64,000 nt of DNA from Paenibacillus_AA sp045062745 (GTDB lineage: Bacteria > Bacillota > Bacilli > Paenibacillales > NBRC-103111), in assembly GCF_045062745.1 (NCBI RefSeq), contig NZ_JBJGED010000008.1, positions 177,591-241,590 on the forward strand, written 5' to 3'. This document shows positions 34,073-41,372 of this stretch, piece by piece. Positions within the stretch are counted from its first letter, which is position 1; each line of letters starts with the position of its first letter. The position numbers and the translations under genes are program-made. The notes below the pieces were generated by a model. That model was given only the letters and a program-made list of their open reading frames with translations, did not search any database and was not told the DNA's origin.

Positions 34073-35350
34073 TTACGCCTTCGCCGCCGGGTTCGGACGG
34101 TTCAGGAAGCGCCAGAACGAGCCGCCGAACAGATCGGCCACGTCGCGCTGAATCTCGGCTTGCTGGAGACTCCAGCCGGTGTCCATCAAGTCGCTGTACT
34201 TGTCGAATAGCACCTTCTCGATAATCGCACGGGAATGATCCCACTTGTAGATGAGTTGGTCCAGCACCCGGCAGTCGGAGTGCTGAGGCGTGACGCTGAC
34301 GCCGAGCAGCTCGAAGCGCATGCGGGTCATCTCTTCGATCAGGCTCGGGTTGTTCAGGAACCACCAGCAGCCGAAGACGTGCAGATTGCGGAATTTGCGG
34401 GCCGCTACGGCCAAGCCGTGCTGATTCTCGCGGGCGAGCATCGTGCACAGGAACTTGTTGTCCGGGAACTGGGCGCAGAGACGTTCCACCGCACGGACGT
34501 CGCTCGGCCCAACGCTGTCGCCGGCATCGCCGAGCGCCGGGTTCACGCGCTTGTTCACGCCGATCATCATGGCGAACGGAATGTCGAATTCACGGGCGAT
34601 CGGGAGGATGCACGTCTCGATGACGCGACCGCGCGGCGATTCTTCCGGGAACTGGAACGACGGCGGCAGCGAGACCGCCATATAGAGCGGGTTCATCCGG
34701 CGAATCCAATCGCGCAGGAACGATTGCACGCCTTGGATCGTCTTCTCGCTGAACGCTTCTTCTACCGAATAGCCCCACGTCTTCAAGCGCGGCCACGTTG
34801 TGTCCCAGGCATTCAGCAGCGGATCCAGGCGAAGCGCGGTATGGAAACGCGGATCGATCTCCCCGATCGTCTCCCACACTTCGCGCTCTTCGTCGACGAA
34901 CGGGTCGTTTGTCATGCACACCGTATTGACGCCCGATAGCTTGAAAACGAGCTTCAAATACTCCGTAGTGCTCATCGAAGCGAAGAAGGCCCGGTATGCG
35001 TTCAGATCGCGGGTGCTCACATCGAGACCAAGCCGGCTCAGCACCGTCAATACGCCTCGGCAAGCTTCGCTGTACGGCGAATGCTCGATGAACAGCGTCT
35101 GCCAGACGAGATCCGCCTGCTCCGTCTTGGACATCGCCCAGAACGCTTCATAAGAGAGCTCGGGCTGAAACCGGAACGTCTCCGCCACCAGGTAGTGATA
35201 CGTGAGCAGCTCATCGATCCCCCACAGCAGCAAACCCCCGAAATCCTCGGTGAACAAGTGGGAGTGAATGTCCGTAATGGGCGTCGTTTGAATCGTGTCA
35301 TGCAAAAAAGAACGAAGCTGGTCCTTCGATTGAATCGTCTGAATCGACAT
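34073..35350 (-). CDS. Glucuronate isomerase (UxaC) family protein
   Basis: Metal-dependent amidohydrolase-fold sugar isomerase of the UxaC family, which converts glucuronate or galacturonate to fructuronate or tagaturonate. The 425 residues have DIHSHLF near 28, ALRLDPLLN near 170, MMIGVNKRVNPALGDAGDS near 285 and CWWFLNNPSLIEEMTRMR near 350, all family blocks; true UxaC has about 470 residues, so this may be a divergent subfamily. The second ATG (35350) is 8 bases from GGGGAGG and preferred over the first. It has its own promoter and terminator; no other hexuronate gene is close, so the substrate is uncertain. Confidence 0.8.
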   Translation of the reverse strand: MSIQTIQSKDQLRSFLHDTIQTTPITDIHSHLFTEDFGGLLLWGIDELLTYHYLVAETFRFQPELSYEAFWAMSKTEQADLVWQTLFIEHSPYSEACRGVLTVLSRLGLDVSTRDLNAYRAFFASMSTTEYLKLVFKLSGVNTVCMTNDPFVDEEREVWETIGEIDPRFHTALRLDPLLNAWDTTWPRLKTWGYSVEEAFSEKTIQGVQSFLRDWIRRMNPLYMAVSLPPSFQFPEESPRGRVIETCILPIAREFDIPFAMMIGVNKRVNPALGDAGDSVGPSDVRAVERLCAQFPDNKFLCTMLARENQHGLAVAARKFRNLHVFGCWWFLNNPSLIEEMTRMRFELLGVSVTPQHSDCRVLDQLIYKWDHSRAIIEKVLFDKYSDLMDTGWSLQQAEIQRDVADLFGGSFWRFLNRPNPAAKA

Positions 35351-35384
35351 GTGCATGTCCTCCCCATCTGATTTTGACCCTCAT

Positions 35385-35413
35385 AACCTACCCTATTTTT
35401 AAGCTTCCGTCAA
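35385..35413 (-). promoter_or_regulatory. Sigma-A type promoter of the UxaC-like gene
   Basis: On the minus strand TTGACG (35408-35413), 17-base spacer, TAGGTT (35385-35390), 35 bases before the start. Confidence 0.5.
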
Positions 35414-35439
35414 TGGAAGAATTCAAGGCAGCCTATGGT

Positions 35440-36411
35440 TTATTTCGCATCCGCGGCACAGCGGAAGCCGATGTTGCTCGCCGAGCTGTCCGGCGTATTG
35501 GAGCTGCGGGCGGCGACCCGGTATCGGTTGCAATACGACTTGTGGCACAGGAACGAGCCTCCGCGCATCGAACGACGGTCTCCCTTCGCCGGCCCCTTCG
35601 GGTTATCTCGCGGCTCCGTGGAATAGGCGGTCGGGCTGAACCAATCCTCCGTCCACTCCCAGACGTTGCCCGATACGTTGAACAGCCCATAGCCGTTCGG
35701 CGGGAACGACCGGGCGGGCGCGGTGCCGACGTAACCGTCTCTCGCCGTATTTTTCTCCGGGAACGTACCTTGCCATATGTTGCACATATGCTTCCCGTCC
35801 GGGGTAAGGTCGTTGCCCCACGGGAATATCGCCTGGTCGAGACCGCCGCGGGCCGCGTATTCCCACTCCGCCTCGGTCAAGAGCCGCTTCCCCGCCCATC
35901 GGGCATAAGCCGCCGCATCGTTCCAGGAGATGTGCACGACCGGATGGTCCAGACGGGTCTCCACGTTCGTGCCGGGGCCCTCCGGCTGGTACCAGTAAGC
36001 CTCCTTCACGGCGTACCACCAGGGAGTTCCTTGCGGAGCGCCCATAATGAGCCGTCGATTGGCGGGTGCCAGGAACGGAGCGAACACGTACGACCACCCG
36101 AACCGTTCCGCCTCGGTCTTGTACCGTGTCGCCCGGACGAATTCGTCGAACTGGGCGTTCGTGACCGTGCAGACGTCCACGTAAAAAGGGTCCAGCCGCA
36201 CTTCGTGCACCGGTCCCTCGCCGTCTGCGGGAAAGCCGTCCTTTCCCCCATTGCCCATTCGGAACGTTCCGCCGGGGATGAGCACCATCCCTTCCTCCTC
36301 GTCCCGCGGGCGCCCGCCTGCGCTCTCCTCGGGCCCCGCATCCGATGTTCCGATCGACTGGAAGGCCTCGCGGCTTGTGGAGCAGCAGGAGCCTTTGACA
36401 GTGTCTGACAT
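35440..36411 (-). CDS. Formylglycine-generating enzyme (sulfatase-maturing, SUMF1 family)
   Basis: Copper oxidase that converts an active-site cysteine of type I sulfatases to formylglycine. The 323 residues have LIPGGTFRMGNGG near 45, HPVVHISWNDAAAYARWAGK near 160, GNVWEWTEDWF near 250, and a C-terminal block RGGSFLCHKSYCNRYR with both copper-binding cysteines, then SANTPDSS-like and IGFRCA, so this is an active FGE and not merely a C-type-lectin relative. The N-terminus carries SCCSTSRE, close to the CxPxR sulfatase signature. No sulfatase is in the window. An extended -10 promoter precedes it (36451-36479). Confidence 0.9.
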   Translation of the reverse strand: MSDTVKGSCCSTSREAFQSIGTSDAGPEESAGGRPRDEEEGMVLIPGGTFRMGNGGKDGFPADGEGPVHEVRLDPFYVDVCTVTNAQFDEFVRATRYKTEAERFGWSYVFAPFLAPANRRLIMGAPQGTPWWYAVKEAYWYQPEGPGTNVETRLDHPVVHISWNDAAAYARWAGKRLLTEAEWEYAARGGLDQAIFPWGNDLTPDGKHMCNIWQGTFPEKNTARDGYVGTAPARSFPPNGYGLFNVSGNVWEWTEDWFSPTAYSTEPRDNPKGPAKGDRRSMRGGSFLCHKSYCNRYRVAARSSNTPDSSASNIGFRCAADAK

Positions 36412-36450
36412 GCCGGGTGAACCTCCTCTCTCGGATGATCTTTAACCACC

Positions 36451-36479
36451 ATCTTATCACATTTGGCCAGGCCCATGAA
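36451..36479 (-). promoter_or_regulatory. Promoter of the formylglycine-generating enzyme gene
   Basis: On the minus strand TTCATG (36474-36479), 17 bases, then TAAGAT (36451-36456) with an extended TGA directly before it, about 40 bases upstream of the start. Confidence 0.5.
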
Positions 36480-36498
36480 GAGTTAGACCGCGCGAACC

Positions 36499-36524
36499 AA
36501 AAAGGCGACCTCATGGTCGCCTTT
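36499..36524. terminator. Terminator after the small-protein pair
   Basis: AAAGGCGACC (36501-36510), loop TCAT, GGTCGCCTTT (36515-36524). On the minus strand five T follow, matching the end of the gene at 36545. Confidence 0.8.
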
Positions 36525-36544
36525 CTGGCATGTTCTATCGGCAT

Positions 36545-36775
36545 TTAAACTGACGGACGGCCGCCGCATTCCTCGATGACGCGCTGCGCCCGGGACTGGA
36601 CGAGCTCGCTCACCTCGGCGGTCAGCCGGCTGCCCCCGACGGACAATTCCTCGCTCGCTTCCGTATCGTACCGGTCCACCCGCACGCTGGCCGCCCGTAA
36701 CGCCTGGAGCTTGGCCGCTGCGGATGCGGCTTGCTCGGCACTCGCGAACAGTGCAGACATCGTGACGTTTTTCAT
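36545..36775 (-). CDS. Small protein of unknown function (76 aa)
   Basis: A 76-residue protein starting MKNVTMSALFASAEQAASAAAKLQALRAA and ending with a Cys-containing basic tail. An Ala-rich helix is followed by a short polar region (VDRYDTEASEELSVGG). The opening resembles general-stress proteins that begin with a regulatory alpha-beta turn, but I cannot assign a family. The ribosome site is weak (GGCAGG). It follows a 53-residue acidic protein gene by 16 bases and is followed by a strong terminator, so the pair is a small operon or the tail of the lspA operon region. Confidence 0.55.
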   Translation of the reverse strand: MKNVTMSALFASAEQAASAAAKLQALRAASVRVDRYDTEASEELSVGGSRLTAEVSELVQSRAQRVIEECGGRPSV

Positions 36776-36791
36776 GATGGCTGCCTGCCCG

Positions 36792-36953
36792 CTACAGATC
36801 CCGGTCGGTGTACAGCTCCGCGCGTTCGTCGGCTTCCTCAGCCCGCTGCTGAGCCTCGCGATCGTTTTCGTCCGCTAATGCTTCGGAGAATTCCACGTCT
36901 TCGTTTTTGCCGATCGGCAGCTGTCCGCCCGTTTGATAGTCGTTCTCGTACAT
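36792..36953 (-). CDS. Small acidic protein of unknown function (53 aa)
   Basis: A 53-residue protein starting MYENDYQTGGQLP, very rich in Glu, Asp, Ala and Arg, probably helical in its second half (DENDREAQQRAEEADERAEL). ATG at 36953 lies 6 bases after GGAGGG; an ATG two codons earlier is too close to that site. It reads in the same direction as the 76-residue gene 16 bases further on. The good ribosome site and coherent composition support a real gene despite its size. No homologue recognised. Confidence 0.6.
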   Translation of the reverse strand: MYENDYQTGGQLPIGKNEDVEFSEALADENDREAQQRAEEADERAELYTDRDL

Positions 36954-37027
36954 CGTCATCCCTCCGCTGGATTCATACTATGGCGCTCTGAATAGGACTG
37001 GCATAGTATGCATCCAATGGCAACCAA

Positions 37028-37525
37028 TTATGCACGAAACCCGTCGGCCGTAGGAGGGGGATCCGGCGCCTCCTTGTCCCCACGGCTGCGCCACCAATTC
37101 CGGGCGAGATCGGCCAAGATCAGCAGAACGCCGACATTCAGGAACAAATCGGCCATATTCATAATCCCCCCGCGGGAACCGAAAACGAGGAAATCCGTCA
37201 CCTTGCCATACACGATCCGGTCCCACGTATTGCCGATGGCGCCGCCGACGAGGAACGCCGCTCCGCTCTGCAGCAGCCAGCCTTGCAGGTGGCCTTTCCG
37301 GCGAAAATAAAGCGCACCCGCCACGAACAACACGCCCACGACGATAAAATAACGGCCAAACCCTTGAAACGAACTTCCCGCCGCTCCCGTATTCTCGAAG
37401 TGCAAAAACGAGACGTACGGCTCCCAGACGGCCTTCGTCTCCCCGACCTGCAGGTTCGCGCGAACCCACAGCTTGGACAGGCGATCGACCGCGGCCGTCA
37501 GGAGAATGATCGTGTAAAACAACAT
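37028..37525 (-). CDS. lspA: Lipoprotein signal peptidase (signal peptidase II)
   Basis: Aspartic membrane protease that removes signal peptides of diacylated prolipoproteins. The 165 residues have four helices and all conserved boxes: FENTGAAGSSF near 45, GGAIGNTWDRIVYG with the first catalytic Asp near 100, TDFLVF, and MNMADLFLNVGVLL with the second Asp near 125. The charged C-terminal tail is poorly conserved. ATG at 37525 starts 19 bases after the dnaJ stop in the same direction, so it can be read through from the heat-shock operon. In Bacillus lspA lies elsewhere (with ileS); whether this is the only copy cannot be told. Confidence 0.9.
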   Translation of the reverse strand: MLFYTIILLTAAVDRLSKLWVRANLQVGETKAVWEPYVSFLHFENTGAAGSSFQGFGRYFIVVGVLFVAGALYFRRKGHLQGWLLQSGAAFLVGGAIGNTWDRIVYGKVTDFLVFGSRGGIMNMADLFLNVGVLLILADLARNWWRSRGDKEAPDPPPTADGFRA

Positions 37526-37544
37526 AGAGCCGCTCCTTTCGGAT

Positions 37545-38660
37545 TTAGTCGCCGCGAAACGCCCTCTTCATTTTGTCGAACAACGATTCATGCTGCTCTT
37601 GGGTATCTTCGCCGTTCAACCCGCCGAACTCCCGAAGCAGATCCTTCTGCGCCTCCGTCAACGATGTCGGCGTTACAACGACTACTTTCACGTGCTGGTC
37701 GCCTTGCCCATAGCCACGCAAGCGCGGCACCCCTTTGCCTTTCAGGCGGAAGTAGGTCCCCGTCTGGGTGCCAGCCGGAATTTTCAGCTTCACCTTCTCG
37801 GTCATCGTCGGGATCTCGATCTCATCGCCCAGCGCCGCCTGGACGAACGTCAGGGGCACTTCGCAGTAGATGTCGTCCCCGTCGCGCTCGAAAAATTCGT
37901 GCGGCTTCACGCGGATGACGATGAACAGATCTCCGGGAGGCCCGCCCTTCGTGCCGCCTTCGCCTTCTCCGGACACGCGCAGCTGCGCGCCTTCGTCGAC
38001 GCCGGCCGGAATCTTGACGTTGATCTTGCGCTGCTTCTTCACCTTGCCCGAGCCGTGGCATGTGCCGCACTTGTCCTTGATAATCGTGCCTTGCCCGTTA
38101 CAGGCGGAGCAGACGCGACGGTTCACAATGCGGCCGAACGCGGTGTTCTGCACGACCTCCTGCTGCCCGGATCCCCGGCAGACGGAACAAGTCTCCGGCT
38201 TCGTCCCCGGTTTCGCCCCGGACCCATGACACGTGTCGCACGATTCGGTGCGCGGGATCGTGATCTCCAGCTCTTTGCCGAACACCGCTTCCTTGAACTC
38301 GATCTGCATCGTATATTGCAGGTCGGCTCCCCGCTGCGGGGCGTTCGGATTGCGGCGCTGCTGGCCGCCTCCGCCGAAGAACATATCGAAGATGTCGCCG
38401 AAGCCGCCGAAGTCCTGACCGCCGAAGCCGCCTTGCTGATTCGGGTCCACATGGCCGAATTGATCGTAGGTGGATCGCTTCTGATCGTCGCTCAGAACGT
38501 CATAAGCTTCCTTCACTTCCTTGAATTTCTGCTCCGCGTCGGAGGCTTTGTTCACGTCCGGGTGATATTGGCGCGCCAGCTTCCGATACGCTTTTTTGAT
38601 CTCGTCTTCCGACGCACCCTTATCGACGCCGAGCACCTCATAGTAATCCCGCTTGCTCAC
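37545..38660 (-). CDS. dnaJ: Chaperone DnaJ (Hsp40)
   Basis: Co-chaperone that delivers substrates to DnaK and stimulates its ATPase. The 371 residues have a J domain with HPD near 32, a G/F-rich linker (GGFGGQDFGGFGDIFDMFFGGGGQ is split across 75-100), four zinc-binding CxxCxGxG repeats (CDTCHGSG, CSVCRGSG, CSACNGQG, CGTCHGSG; about 140-205) and the C-terminal domains. A GTG start at 38660 follows GGGAGG at 8 bases and gives the standard MSKRDYYEVLGV. It follows dnaK by 111 bases that hold a hairpin without T run. Confidence 0.97.
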   Translation of the reverse strand: MSKRDYYEVLGVDKGASEDEIKKAYRKLARQYHPDVNKASDAEQKFKEVKEAYDVLSDDQKRSTYDQFGHVDPNQQGGFGGQDFGGFGDIFDMFFGGGGQQRRNPNAPQRGADLQYTMQIEFKEAVFGKELEITIPRTESCDTCHGSGAKPGTKPETCSVCRGSGQQEVVQNTAFGRIVNRRVCSACNGQGTIIKDKCGTCHGSGKVKKQRKINVKIPAGVDEGAQLRVSGEGEGGTKGGPPGDLFIVIRVKPHEFFERDGDDIYCEVPLTFVQAALGDEIEIPTMTEKVKLKIPAGTQTGTYFRLKGKGVPRLRGYGQGDQHVKVVVVTPTSLTEAQKDLLREFGGLNGEDTQEQHESLFDKMKRAFRGD

Positions 38661-38706
38661 CGTTTCTACCTCCCAATAGCTGCTATAGCATCTGCGAACG
38701 CCGAAA

Positions 38707-38751
38707 CGGAAGCCGGGCCAGGGCATAACCCGCCCCTGGCGCCAGCTTCCG
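38707..38751. other. Hairpin in the dnaK-dnaJ intergenic region
   Basis: CGGAAGC (38707-38713) pairs with GCTTCCG (38745-38751) and GCCAGGG (38717-38723) with CCCTGGC (38734-38740). No T run follows, so it may act in mRNA processing or partial termination between dnaK and dnaJ. Confidence 0.6.
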
Positions 38752-38771
38752 ATCCGCCGGACTGAAAAGCC

Positions 38772-40613
38772 TTATTTCTTGTCGTCTACGACTTCGTAAT
38801 CGGCGTCCACGACGTTGTCCTTCTTCGCATCTCCGCCGGCCGCGCCGCCTGCTGCGCCTTCCGCCCCTTGGGCGGCTTGAGCCGCTTGCTCGTACAGCTT
38901 CACGGACAGCTGCTGCACGACTTCGGACAGCTCTTCGGACGCTTTGTTGATCGCCTCGAGGTCGTTTCCTTCCAGCGCCTGTTTCAGCTTATCCTTAGCC
39001 GCGTTCGCCTTGTCGATTTCGCCTTGGTCGACCTTGTCGCCCAAATCCTTCAGCGTCTTCTCGGTCGAGTAGATCAGCTGGTCGGCCTGGTTGCGGGCTT
39101 CGACCGTTTCTTTGCGTTTGCGGTCTTCTTCGGCGTGGGCTTCCGCTTCCTTCATCATTTTATCGATCTCCGCGTCGGTCAAGCCGCTGGAGGACGTGAT
39201 CGTAATCTTTTGGCTCTTGCCGGTTCCCTTATCCAAGGCCGACACGTTCACGATCCCGTTCGCATCGATGTCGAAGGTGACTTCGATCTGCGGAATGCCG
39301 CGCGGCGCCGGAGGAATGTCGCCCAGCATGAAGCGGCCGAGCGTCTTGTTGTCCGCCGCCATCGAGCGCTCGCCCTGAAGGACATGAATCTCTACGCTCG
39401 TCTGATTGTCGGCATAGGTCGAGAACACCTGCGATTTGCTCGTCGGGATCGTCGTGTTGCGATCGATCATTCTCGTGAACACGCCGCCCGCGGTTTCGAT
39501 TCCGAGGGACAATGGCGTCACGTCGAGCAGGACTACGTCCTTCACGTCGCCGGTCAGGACGCCCGCTTGGATCGCCGCGCCGAGCGCTACGACTTCGTCC
39601 GGGTTCACGCCCTTGTGAGGCTCTTTACCGATCAGCTTCTTGATCGCTTCCTGTACGGCCGGGATCCGAGTGGAGCCGCCGACCAGGACGACCTTGTTGA
39701 TTTCGTTCGCGCTAAGGCCGGCATCGCTGAGCGCTTGACGCGTAGGACCGAGCGTGCGCTCTACGAGGCTCACGGTCAGCTCTTCGAATTTGGCGCGGGT
39801 AAGGTTGACCTCCAAGTGCTGCGGCACGCCGTCCACAACCGTGATGAACGGAAGGGAGATCGTCGTCGTGAGCACGGTGGACAATTCTTTCTTCGCCTTC
39901 TCCGCGGCGTCTTTCAAGCGTTGAACGGCCGCTTTGTCCTTCGCCAGGTCAATGCCGTGCTCCTTCTTGAATTCGGCCGCCAAGTAGTCGATGATCGCTT
40001 GGTCGAAGTCGTCGCCGCCCAGCTTGTTGTCGCCGCTCGTCGCCTTTACTTCGAAGAAGCCGTCGCCCAGCTCCAGAATCGAGACGTCGAACGTTCCGCC
40101 GCCCAAGTCATAGACGAGAATCGTCTGGTCTTCGGTCTTCTCCAAGCCGTAGGCCAATGCAGCCGCCGTAGGCTCGTTGACGATCCGCAGCACTTCCAGG
40201 CCGGCAATCTTCCCCGCGTCCTTCGTCGCTTGACGTTGGCTGTCGTTGAAGTAGGCCGGTACGGTGATGACGGCTTGCGTGACCGTGCTGCCCAGGTAAG
40301 CTTCCGCGTCGGCTTTCAGCTTTTGCAGGATCATAGCGGAAATTTCTTGAGGCGTGTATTCGTTGTTGTCAATCTTCGTCTTGTGGTTCGTGCCCATGTG
40401 GCGCTTGATCGAGATGACCGTGCGGTCCGGATTCGTGATCGCTTGACGCTTCGCAGTTTCCCCTACGACGCGCTCGCCGTCCTTCTTGAACCCGACGACC
40501 GAAGGGGTCGTGCGGTTGCCTTCCACGTTCGCGATGACGACGGCTTCGCCGCCTTCCATGACCGCTACGCAAGAGTTCGTTGTGCCTAAATCGATACCGA
40601 TAACTTTGGACAT
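38772..40613 (-). CDS. dnaK: Chaperone DnaK (Hsp70)
   Basis: ATP-dependent chaperone. The 613 residues start MSKVIGIDLGTTNSCVAVMEG and contain the phosphate motif VYDLGGGTFDVSIL near 170, VLVGGSTRIPAVQ near 310, the linker DVTPLSLGIE, a substrate domain and the acidic C-terminal tail (VDADYEVVDDKK). TTAGGAGG lies 8 bases before the ATG. In the tail an Ala/Gly-rich segment (AAQAAQGAEGAAGGAAGG) is somewhat long. It sits between grpE and dnaJ in the CIRCE-controlled operon. Confidence 0.98.
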   Translation of the reverse strand: MSKVIGIDLGTTNSCVAVMEGGEAVVIANVEGNRTTPSVVGFKKDGERVVGETAKRQAITNPDRTVISIKRHMGTNHKTKIDNNEYTPQEISAMILQKLKADAEAYLGSTVTQAVITVPAYFNDSQRQATKDAGKIAGLEVLRIVNEPTAAALAYGLEKTEDQTILVYDLGGGTFDVSILELGDGFFEVKATSGDNKLGGDDFDQAIIDYLAAEFKKEHGIDLAKDKAAVQRLKDAAEKAKKELSTVLTTTISLPFITVVDGVPQHLEVNLTRAKFEELTVSLVERTLGPTRQALSDAGLSANEINKVVLVGGSTRIPAVQEAIKKLIGKEPHKGVNPDEVVALGAAIQAGVLTGDVKDVVLLDVTPLSLGIETAGGVFTRMIDRNTTIPTSKSQVFSTYADNQTSVEIHVLQGERSMAADNKTLGRFMLGDIPPAPRGIPQIEVTFDIDANGIVNVSALDKGTGKSQKITITSSSGLTDAEIDKMMKEAEAHAEEDRKRKETVEARNQADQLIYSTEKTLKDLGDKVDQGEIDKANAAKDKLKQALEGNDLEAINKASEELSEVVQQLSVKLYEQAAQAAQGAEGAAGGAAGGDAKKDNVVDADYEVVDDKK

Positions 40614-40648
40614 TAGTTGAACCTCCTAAGGGTTAATGTTCGGGTTGG

Positions 40649-41272
40649 TTATTGGCTGACCTTAACCATCGCTGGACGCAACACTTTATCTTTTAATACA
40701 TACCCTTTTTGAACCTCTTCTACTACGATGCCTTCCTCGTGCTCGTCGGATTCCACCTGCATGATCGCTTGGTGGAACTCGGGATTGAACGGCTGGCCGA
40801 CTGCGTTCATCGGCGCGAGCCCCTCGTTCGCGAGCACTTGCTCCAGCTGGCGGAAGATCATGTCGACGCCCTTCTGCAGCGCGTCCACATCCTTCGCTTC
40901 GCGGGAAGCTCCGATCGCACGCTCGAAGTTGTCGACGATCGGGAGCAGCTGCTCGATCAGCTTCGCCGAAGCGTACTTCGCGAAATCTTCCTTCTCCTGG
41001 CGGGAACGCCGGCGGAAGTTGTCGAAGTCCGCTTGGGTGCGCAAGTAGCGCTGATAATTCTCGTCGGCCAGCTTGCGCTGGGCTTCGAGCTCCTGCGCGA
41101 GCGGATTCGCGGCCGCTTCCTCACCACCGCTTTCCTGCTCGAAGCCGGTTTCGGCTTGTGCCGCCTCCGCTTCCGTCGCCTTCGCGTTATTTGAACCTTC
41201 CAGGTGGTCTTCCGTAGGGGTAGCTTGCTTCGTTTCCATCGTTTCGGTTACAGTCGGATCTTGCTCTTTCAC
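40649..41272 (-). CDS. grpE: Nucleotide exchange factor GrpE
   Basis: Exchanges ADP for ATP on DnaK. The 207 residues have a long acidic, disordered N-terminal region (1-65, many Glu, Thr and Ala), the dimerising helix (RTQADFDNFRRRSRQEKEDFAKYASAKLIEQLLPIVDNFERAI) and the C-terminal beta-wing with VGQPFNPEFHQAI and GYVLKDKVLRPAMVKVS. A GTG at 41272 follows AAGGAGG at 11 bases. It lies 100 bases downstream of the chaperonin gene and 35 before dnaK. Confidence 0.96.
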   Translation of the reverse strand: MKEQDPTVTETMETKQATPTEDHLEGSNNAKATEAEAAQAETGFEQESGGEEAAANPLAQELEAQRKLADENYQRYLRTQADFDNFRRRSRQEKEDFAKYASAKLIEQLLPIVDNFERAIGASREAKDVDALQKGVDMIFRQLEQVLANEGLAPMNAVGQPFNPEFHQAIMQVESDEHEEGIVVEEVQKGYVLKDKVLRPAMVKVSQ

Positions 41273-41372
41273 CTTTCAGTTCACCTCCTTGTCCTAATCC
41301 GGTTATGTTCTCTATGCCTTGCTTATGGATCTGCGCGATGGGCGTGATGGTGGAACCTTTATGCTCAAACGG

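Noticed and set aside
38868..40589. Long plus-strand open frame opposite dnaK (573 codons)
   Set aside because: It is the antisense shadow of dnaK in a GC-rich genome; no ribosome site, and the composition is Arg/Val-rich as expected of such shadows.
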